Positions 58,887 through 64,000 of a stretch of DNA of 64,000 nt are shown piece by piece. The notes beneath the pieces are model-generated. The model was given only the letters and a program-made list of their open reading frames with translations, was not told the origin of the DNA and did not search any database. Positions within the stretch are counted from its first letter, which is position 1. The number at the start of each line of letters is the position of its first letter. This stretch comes from CAWIXB01 sp963839955 (lineage in GTDB: Bacteria; Actinomycetota; Actinomycetes; JACCUZ01): the NCBI GenBank assembly GCA_963839955.1, contig CAWIXB010000001.1, positions 2,480,001 to 2,544,000 of the forward strand. Reading direction: 5' to 3'. The translations under genes were made by a program, and so were the position numbers.

Positions 58887-59546
58887 ATGACCGAATACAG
58901 CTTGATGCTGGCGCCCGGGCGACCGGTCAGCCTGCTCGGGCCCAACAGGGGCAGCGCACACCCGGGCACCGTGCGGTCGTGGGACGTCGGCGAGGCCGGG
59001 CTGGTCGTGACCTCCACGATCGCGGTCGACGACGCCGCTCTCGACGACCTGGCTGGACGGCGGGTCTGGCTGAGCACCCTGCCGTCGACCGAGGACGAGG
59101 AAGGCGTGACCGTCTTCGCCGCGGTCGCCCAGGCCTCACGCGCGGGCGAGCTGTCCCTCACCGGCGTGGCCCACATGGTGCAGGACGCGCGCCGCAAGGC
59201 GGCCCGTGCGCTGGAGTCCCGCCCCGTCGCGCTGGAGACAACAGCGCACATACGCAGCAACCTGCGCACCATCGACCTCTCGCGCGGTGGGGTCCGGGTC
59301 GCCACCACACCGGACGTACACCTGGTCGCGGGCGAGCACGTGCATGTCGACCTGATCCTGGACGACGGGGCAACCGTCCCCGCCGAGGGCGAGGTCACCC
59401 GCGTCTACGAGGCGACCGGCGAGGCGGTGGTGTGCTTCGTCGACGTGGCTGCGGACGACGCCGACCGCATCGACCGGCACGTGCTTTCGCGCATTGCCCG
59501 CCGCGACGGATCACCTGACCCCGAGGCGTTGGAAGAGCCGGTCTAG
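58887..59546 (+). CDS. PilZ-domain protein (c-di-GMP receptor candidate)
   Basis: A 219-residue protein with a YcgR-like N-terminal domain (1-95) and a PilZ domain (100-205). The c-di-GMP-binding motifs are present: RRKAAR at 102-107 (RxxxR) and DLSRGG at 130-135 (DxSxxG). GGAGGG stands six bases before the ATG. The gene is convergent with leuA (one base between stops) and divergent from recO. Its output partner is unknown. Confidence 0.85.
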   Translation: MTEYSLMLAPGRPVSLLGPNRGSAHPGTVRSWDVGEAGLVVTSTIAVDDAALDDLAGRRVWLSTLPSTEDEEGVTVFAAVAQASRAGELSLTGVAHMVQDARRKAARALESRPVALETTAHIRSNLRTIDLSRGGVRVATTPDVHLVAGEHVHVDLILDDGATVPAEGEVTRVYEATGEAVVCFVDVAADDADRIDRHVLSRIARRDGSPDPEALEEPV

Positions 59547-59547
59547 G

Positions 59548-61281
59548 TCACGCCCAGGCGCGACTCGCCAACGCCCGGTTGAGGGCCGACACCACAGCCT
59601 TCAGCGACGCAGTCACGATGTTCGGGTCGATGCCCACACCCCAGAGGATGCGGTCACCGACGGCGCACTCGACGTACGCCGCGGCCCGCGCGTCGCCACC
59701 TGACGACAACGCGTGCTCCGCGTAGTCGAGCACCCGGACCTCGTAGCCGATGGTCGCAAGCGCGTCGACGAACGCCGCGATCGGGCCGTTGCCGCGACCG
59801 CGCAGCGCCCGCTTCTGGCCGTCGACGAAGACGCTGACGTCGAGCTGGTCGTCGGCGCCCTCGGCCGAGGAGGTGTGGTGCGAGTTGAGCGCCACCGGCG
59901 CGTGCCGGGAGAGGTACTCGACGTCGAAGACCTCCCACATCTGCTGCGGCGACACCTCGCCGCCGTCGGCGTCGGTGTGCGCCTGGATGGCCTGGGAGAA
60001 CTCGATCTGGAGTCGGCGCGGCAGGTCGAGCTGGTGCTCGGTCTTCATGATGTAGGCGACGCCACCCTTGCCCGACTGCGAGTTGACCCGGATCACGGCC
60101 TCGTAGCTCCGGCCGACGTCCTTGGGGTCGATGGGCAGGTAGGGCACCTCCCAGCGGAACTCGTCGACCGGCACACCCGCAGCCGCGGCATCGCGCTCCA
60201 TCCAGTCCAGGCCCTTCTTGATGGCGTCCTGATGGGAGCCGGAGAAGGCCGTGAAGACGAGGTCGCCGCCGTAGGGATGGCGCTCGTGCACCGGCAGCTG
60301 GTTGCAGTACTCGACGGTGCGCCGGATCTCGTCGATGTCGGAGAAGTTGATCTGCGGGTCGATTCCCTGGGAGAACAGGTTCAGGCCCAGGGTCACCAGG
60401 CAGACGTTGCCGGTGCGCTCGCCGTTGCCGAACAGGCAGCCCTCGATGCGGTCGGCGCCGGCCTGGTAGCCGAGCTCGGCCGCCGCCACCGCGGTGCCGC
60501 GGTCATTGTGCGGGTGCAGCGAGAGCACGACGGAGTCACGGTGTGCCAGGTTGCGGTGCATCCACTCGATCGAGTCGGCGTAGACGTTGGGCGTAGCCAT
60601 CTCGACCGTGGCCGGCAGGTTGATGATGACCTTGCGCTCGGGTGTCGGCTGCCAGACGTCGTTCACCGCGTTGCACACCCCGACCGCGAAGTCGAGCTCC
60701 GTGCCGGTGTAGGACTCGGGTGAGTACTCGAAGAAGACGTCGGTCTCGGGCACCGTCTCGGTCAGCTTCTGGCAGAGCCTCGCGCCCTGCACCGCGATGT
60801 CCACGATGCCTTCACGCGGCAGGCCGAACACGACACGTCGCTGCAGGGTGGACGTCGAGTTGTAGAGGTGCACGATGGCCTGCTTCGCGCCGCGGATCGA
60901 CTCGAAGGTCCGCTCGATCAGGGTGTCGCGAGCCTGGGTCAGCACCTGGATGATGACGTCGTCGGGGATCAGGTCCTCGTCGATGAGCTGGCGCACGAAG
61001 TCGAAGTCGGTCTGGCTCGCCGACGGGAAGCCGACCTCGATCTCCTTGTAGCCCATCGCCACGAGCAGCTCGAACATCCGGCGCTTGCGGGCCGGGCTCA
61101 TCGGGTCGATCAGCGCCTGGTTCCCGTCACGGAGATCGACGGCGCACCATCGCGGCGCCTGGGTGATGGTCTTCGACGGCCAGCGTCGGTCGGCAAGGTC
61201 GATCGGGGTGAACGGCTGGTAGCGGCCGATCGGCATCCGCGACGGCTGCTGCGGGTTACGTGCGTCGTACGCGTCAGACAT
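59548..61281 (-). CDS. leuA: 2-isopropylmalate synthase
   Basis: A 577-residue enzyme condensing acetyl-CoA with 2-oxoisovalerate, the first step of leucine synthesis. WCAVDLRDGNQALIDPM binds substrate and metal, LHPHNDRGTAVAAAELGYQAGADRIEGCLFGNGERTGN is the second metal and active-site signature, and the last 130 residues are the LeuA dimer/allosteric domain. Length fits the long actinobacterial form. AGGAGA lies seven bases before the ATG. A short leucine-rich leader ORF is encoded 67 bp upstream. Confidence 0.96.
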   Translation of the reverse strand: MSDAYDARNPQQPSRMPIGRYQPFTPIDLADRRWPSKTITQAPRWCAVDLRDGNQALIDPMSPARKRRMFELLVAMGYKEIEVGFPSASQTDFDFVRQLIDEDLIPDDVIIQVLTQARDTLIERTFESIRGAKQAIVHLYNSTSTLQRRVVFGLPREGIVDIAVQGARLCQKLTETVPETDVFFEYSPESYTGTELDFAVGVCNAVNDVWQPTPERKVIINLPATVEMATPNVYADSIEWMHRNLAHRDSVVLSLHPHNDRGTAVAAAELGYQAGADRIEGCLFGNGERTGNVCLVTLGLNLFSQGIDPQINFSDIDEIRRTVEYCNQLPVHERHPYGGDLVFTAFSGSHQDAIKKGLDWMERDAAAAGVPVDEFRWEVPYLPIDPKDVGRSYEAVIRVNSQSGKGGVAYIMKTEHQLDLPRRLQIEFSQAIQAHTDADGGEVSPQQMWEVFDVEYLSRHAPVALNSHHTSSAEGADDQLDVSVFVDGQKRALRGRGNGPIAAFVDALATIGYEVRVLDYAEHALSSGGDARAAAYVECAVGDRILWGVGIDPNIVTASLKAVVSALNRALASRAWA

Positions 61282-61308
61282 GACCTGTCTCCTGCTCGTG
61301 CGGGCTGC

Positions 61309-61346
61309 GGCCGGAAACAGGCAGACTCCGCGACGAGGGACCGGCC
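61309..61346 (-). promoter_or_regulatory. Hairpin between leader peptide and leuA
   Basis: On the minus strand GGCCGG (complement of 61341-61346) can pair with CCGGCC (complement of 61309-61314), forming a stem in the leader mRNA between the leader stop codon and the leuA ribosome binding site. It is a candidate terminator or antiterminator element for attenuation. Confidence 0.4.
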
Positions 61347-61347
61347 T

Positions 61348-61395
61348 CTAGGAGGAAGCCTCGCCGCGGCAGCCAAGAAGCAGGGTGCTCCGCAC
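61348..61395 (-). CDS. leuA leader peptide (attenuator), 15 aa
   Basis: A short ORF from GTG at 61395 reads MRSTLLLGCRGEASS and stops at TAG, 67 bp before leuA. It has three consecutive leucine codons, CTG CTT CTT, and CTT is rare in this GC-rich genome. This is the pattern of amino-acid attenuator leaders, and leucine leaders upstream of leuA have been described in Actinobacteria. A hairpin follows. When charged tRNA-Leu is scarce, ribosome stalling would change the mRNA fold. Confidence 0.6.
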   Translation of the reverse strand: MRSTLLLGCRGEASS

Positions 61396-61465
61396 GTCAC
61401 CCAGGCTACGCCCGCCGGTGTCTCGCTGTCGCCCGGCCGTGTCCGCCATGTCCACGATGCGGACG

Positions 61466-62407
61466 TCAGAAGCCCATGCGGCGCAGCGCCTTCGGGTCGC
61501 GCTGCCAGTCCTTGGCCACGGTGACGTGCAGGTCGAGGTAGACCCGGGTGCCCAACAGCGCCTCGATCTGGCGGCGGGAGGTCGCCCCGATGTCGCGCAG
61601 CCGTGAGCCGCCGTGACCGATGATGATGGCCTTCTGGCTGGATCGCTCGACGTACAAGAAGGCGTGCACGTCGAGCAGAGGGTCGTCGGCCGGCCGGCCC
61701 TCACGCGGCAGCATCTCCTCCACCACGACGGCGATGGAGTGCGGCAGCTCGTCGTGGACGCCCTCGAGCGCCGCTTCCCGGATGAGCTCGGCGACCATGA
61801 TCTGTTCCGGCTCGTCGGTCAGCTCGCCGGCGGGATAAAGCGCCGGCGACTCGGGCAGCAGCCCGCAGAGCAGGCCGGCGAGCAGGTCGACCTGCTCGCC
61901 GGTCACGGCCGAGACCGGCACGACCTCGGCCCAGTCGATGCCCGCCTCCTCGCCGAGCCGGACGACGCCGGCGAGCTGCGCGGCGACGGCGTCGCGGCGC
62001 ACCGCGTCTGTCTTGGTCACGATGGCAACCTTCGGTGTGCGCCGCACCTGCGCGAGCTCGCGCGCGATGTAGCGGTCACCCGGCCCGAGCTTCTCGTCGG
62101 CGGGCAGGCAGAAACCGATGACGTCGACCTCCGCCCACGCGTTGCGCACGCGGTCATTGAGCCGCTCGCCGAGCAGGGTCCGCGGCCGGTGCAGGCCCGG
62201 TGTGTCGAGTACGACGAGTTGCGCCTCGGGCCGGTGCACGATGCCGCGCACCACGCGCCGGGTCGTCTGCGGCTTGCTCGACGTGATCGCGACCTTCTCA
62301 CCGACGAGCGCGTTGGTCAGCGTCGACTTGCCGGCGTTGGGCCGCCCGACGAAACAGGCGAAGCCGGCCCGGTGCGGAGGCTCGATCGGGGTGCGCTGGC
62401 TGGTCAT
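61466..62407 (-). CDS. era: GTPase Era
   Basis: A 313-residue GTPase needed for 16S rRNA maturation. The G motifs are GRPNAGKST (21-29), TTRRVV, DTPGLHRP and TKTD. The C-terminal KH domain has AFLYVERSSQKAIIIGHGGSRLRDIGATSRRQIEALLG. Length and order are normal. It follows the small deaminase-like gene and the CBS protein on the same strand. Confidence 0.96.
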   Translation of the reverse strand: MTSQRTPIEPPHRAGFACFVGRPNAGKSTLTNALVGEKVAITSSKPQTTRRVVRGIVHRPEAQLVVLDTPGLHRPRTLLGERLNDRVRNAWAEVDVIGFCLPADEKLGPGDRYIARELAQVRRTPKVAIVTKTDAVRRDAVAAQLAGVVRLGEEAGIDWAEVVPVSAVTGEQVDLLAGLLCGLLPESPALYPAGELTDEPEQIMVAELIREAALEGVHDELPHSIAVVVEEMLPREGRPADDPLLDVHAFLYVERSSQKAIIIGHGGSRLRDIGATSRRQIEALLGTRVYLDLHVTVAKDWQRDPKALRRMGF

Positions 62408-62420
62408 GGTGGCTACTCGT

Positions 62421-62765
62421 TCAGCGGGTCGCGGTCAGCGACCCGTCGCGAGTGACCAGGTGCACGGTCGCGACGCCCAGGTCCGTGCGCAGGGCATCGT
62501 CCTCGGCTGCCAGGTCGTTGGCGTCCGTGCAGACGACAGCCGACTCCAGCCGGTCCGAGCCGCTCGAGAGCGCGGCCGCGCACGCGGCCTGCAGGGCGGT
62601 CAGCCGCAGGGACGGCAGCGACACCGCGCCGGCGGCGTAGGTGCGTCCCATGTCGTCGCGTACGGCGGCGCCCTCATCGCCTCCGGTGCGGACGCGTGCG
62701 GAGCGGGCCAGCGTGACCAGCTTGGCGTCTTCCGCATCCAGGTCTTCGACGCGCTCAGCCACCAT
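62421..62765 (-). CDS. Degenerate cytidine deaminase-like protein
   Basis: A 114-residue protein with a cytidine deaminase-like fold pattern (DDMGRTYAAGAVSLPSLRLTALQAACAAALSSG), but the zinc motifs H/C-A-E and PCxxC are missing. Similar short proteins sit between era and the CorC-like gene in other Actinobacteria. Catalysis is unlikely; a structural or regulatory role is possible. ATG at 62765 overlaps the preceding stop by 11 bp, so it is coupled to the CBS protein gene. Confidence 0.7.
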   Translation of the reverse strand: MVAERVEDLDAEDAKLVTLARSARVRTGGDEGAAVRDDMGRTYAAGAVSLPSLRLTALQAACAAALSSGSDRLESAVVCTDANDLAAEDDALRTDLGVATVHLVTRDGSLTATR

Positions 62766-64000
62766 CGGGCACCTCGACGACTTCGGTGCCCGAATCCGTC
62801 GCAGCCTCCACCGCCTTGTCGACGCGCCGCACCAGAACGGTGCCCAGCCGGTTCCGCCGCCCCTGGGTGCCCTCGGCAGTGAATTCGACGCCTTGGACCG
62901 AGACCTGTGCGCCGGGGATCGGCACCCGGCCGAGGTGCTTGGCGAGGAGCCCCCCGACCGTGTCGACGTCGTCGTCGTCGAGGTCGACGTGCAGCCGCTC
63001 GGCCAGCTCGTCGGCGTGCATGCGCGCGCTGACCCGAAGGTCACCGTTCGGCAGCTCTTCGACGAGCGGCTGCTCCACGTCGTACTCGTCGGTGATCTCG
63101 CCGACGATCTCCTCGATGACGTCCTCGATGGTGACCAGTCCGGCGGTGCCGCCGTACTCATCGATGACGATCCCGACGTGGCTCTGCTCGGCCTGCATCT
63201 CGCGGAGCAGCTCGTCGACCGGTTTGGTCTCGGGCACGAAGACCGCCGGTCGCATCACCGAGTCGACGCGCTCGATGCTCTCGGCGTCGCGGTACTCGTG
63301 GGTACGTCGGATCAGATCCTTGAGGTACACGACGCCGACGACATCGTCGGTTCCGTCGCCGATGACCGGGATGCGGCTGAAGCCGCTGCGCAGCGCCAAC
63401 GACAGTGCTTGGCGCAGCGTCTTGTGCCGCTCGATGAAGACGACGTCGGTGCGCGGCACCATGACCTCGCGCACGATGGTGTCGCCGAGCTCGAAGACCG
63501 AATGGATCATCGTGCGTTCGCGGTCCTCGATGAGCTGGTTCTCCTCCGCCAGGTCTACGAGGTCACGCAGCTCGGCCTCCGACGCGAACGGTCCGTCGCG
63601 GAAGCCCTTTCCGGGTGTGAGAGCGTTGCCCACGAGGATCAGCAGCTGGGGTACCGGCCCCAGCACGCGCGCGAGCGGATAGACGAAACGCGCAGCGACG
63701 AGCGCGATGCGGCCGGCGTGCTGGCGACCGAGGGTGCGCGGCGAGACGCCGATGGCGATGTAGGACACGACGACCATCGCAGCGCCGGCGACAAGGACGG
63801 CCTGCCACGTCTCGTCGAACACCTGCAGGCAGACCACGGTCACCAGCACCGTCGCCATCATCTCGCAGGCAACGCGCATCAGCGTGAGCAGGTTGAGGTA
63901 GCGCGCCGGGTCGGCGACCACCTGCTCGAGCCGTGCCGCGCCTCGTCGCCCGGTGCGTTCGAACTCCTCGGCGGCGACCCGGGACACCCTCGACAGGGCG
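62755..64000 (-). CDS. CNNM/CorC-type hemolysin-family membrane protein, N-terminus beyond the window
   Basis: A DUF21-CBS-CorC_HlyC protein. The visible part starts inside the cytoplasmic segment before the second DUF21 helix; the first residues read ALSRVSRVAAEEFERTG. Two hydrophobic segments (MRVACEMMATVLVTVVCLQVF, AVLVAGAAMVVVSYIAIG) follow, then the CBS pair (MVPRTDVVFIERHKTLRQALSLALRSGFSRIPVIG; SVMRPAVFVPETKPVDELLREMQ) and the C-terminal CorC/HlyC domain (IPGAQVSVQGVEFTAEG). Such proteins are Mg2+ or Co2+ exporters or sensors; the haemolysin name is historical. The start lies beyond 64000. Confidence 0.88.
   Translation of the reverse strand, partial: ALSRVSRVAAEEFERTGRRGAARLEQVVADPARYLNLLTLMRVACEMMATVLVTVVCLQVFDETWQAVLVAGAAMVVVSYIAIGVSPRTLGRQHAGRIALVAARFVYPLARVLGPVPQLLILVGNALTPGKGFRDGPFASEAELRDLVDLAEENQLIEDRERTMIHSVFELGDTIVREVMVPRTDVVFIERHKTLRQALSLALRSGFSRIPVIGDGTDDVVGVVYLKDLIRRTHEYRDAESIERVDSVMRPAVFVPETKPVDELLREMQAEQSHVGIVIDEYGGTAGLVTIEDVIEEIVGEITDEYDVEQPLVEELPNGDLRVSARMHADELAERLHVDLDDDDVDTVGGLLAKHLGRVPIPGAQVSVQGVEFTAEGTQGRRNRLGTVLVRRVDKAVEAATDSGTEVVEVPDGG

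Overview
The window is high-GC DNA with dense coding, GTG starts and many overlapping ATGA/GTGA stop-start junctions. Gene families (DUF3145, DUF5709, 13E12-type DUF222/HNH protein, actinobacterial HrdB/SigA-like sigma factor, GlyQS next to zur, QsuB/QsuD-type shikimate enzymes) point to an actinobacterium, most likely Nocardioides or a close relative in Propionibacteriales. This placement comes from gene content and order, not from a search.

The backbone follows an order I recall from other Actinobacteria: the end of a fatty-acid/carboxylase cluster (accD-type C-terminus, DUF3145), then dnaG, dgt, ppdK, dusB, glyQS, zur, uppS, recO, leuA, era, and a CBS/CorC-type membrane protein cut by the window end. 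Accessory blocks are set into this backbone.

Layout. 1-6 kb: accD end, DUF3145, STAS protein, secreted nuclease with a lamin-tail domain, secreted phosphodiesterase, pirin. 6-9.8 kb: two tRNA genes (CAU and Asn-GUU) around a degenerate gene, then a YtxH-like/DUF5709/topoisomerase IB run. 9.8-13 kb: sigma factor and dnaG. 13-23 kb: accessory block with a DUF222/HNH protein, a six-gene translationally coupled shikimate operon (TRAP transporter, QsuD, phosphotriesterase-like protein, QsuB) with a divergent LacI regulator, and a Tat-exported dienelactone hydrolase. 23-28 kb: dgt, a tandem repeat, a DUF218 protein and ppdK. 28-31.5 kb: Rieske oxygenase coupled to a PYROXD2/phytoene-desaturase-like flavoprotein, and a DUF998 protein. 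31.5-32.5 kb: a three-gene cassette of a four-helix membrane protein and two overlapping 57-aa C2HC mini-proteins. 32.5-36.9 kb: a secreted GH84 N-acetylglucosaminidase controlled, by inference, by the adjacent DasR/NagR-like GntR regulator through three operators in tandem. 36.9-47.9 kb: a loose accessory stretch (phosphotransferase, LLM flavoprotein, HNH protein, VOC proteins, hydrolase, methyltransferase, DinB, SDR/SnoaL pair with TetR). 47.9-64 kb: conserved housekeeping genes, with a zinc pair (ZIP transporter plus Zur under a Zur-box-like palindrome) and leuA behind a leucine leader peptide.

The most distinctive items are the membrane protein/C2HC mini-protein cassette, the TRAP-linked shikimate-to-protocatechuate operon with an unexplained phosphotriesterase homologue, the triple dre-like operator, and several short-repeat structures at gene starts. 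No CRISPR array, insertion sequence or rRNA gene was found.
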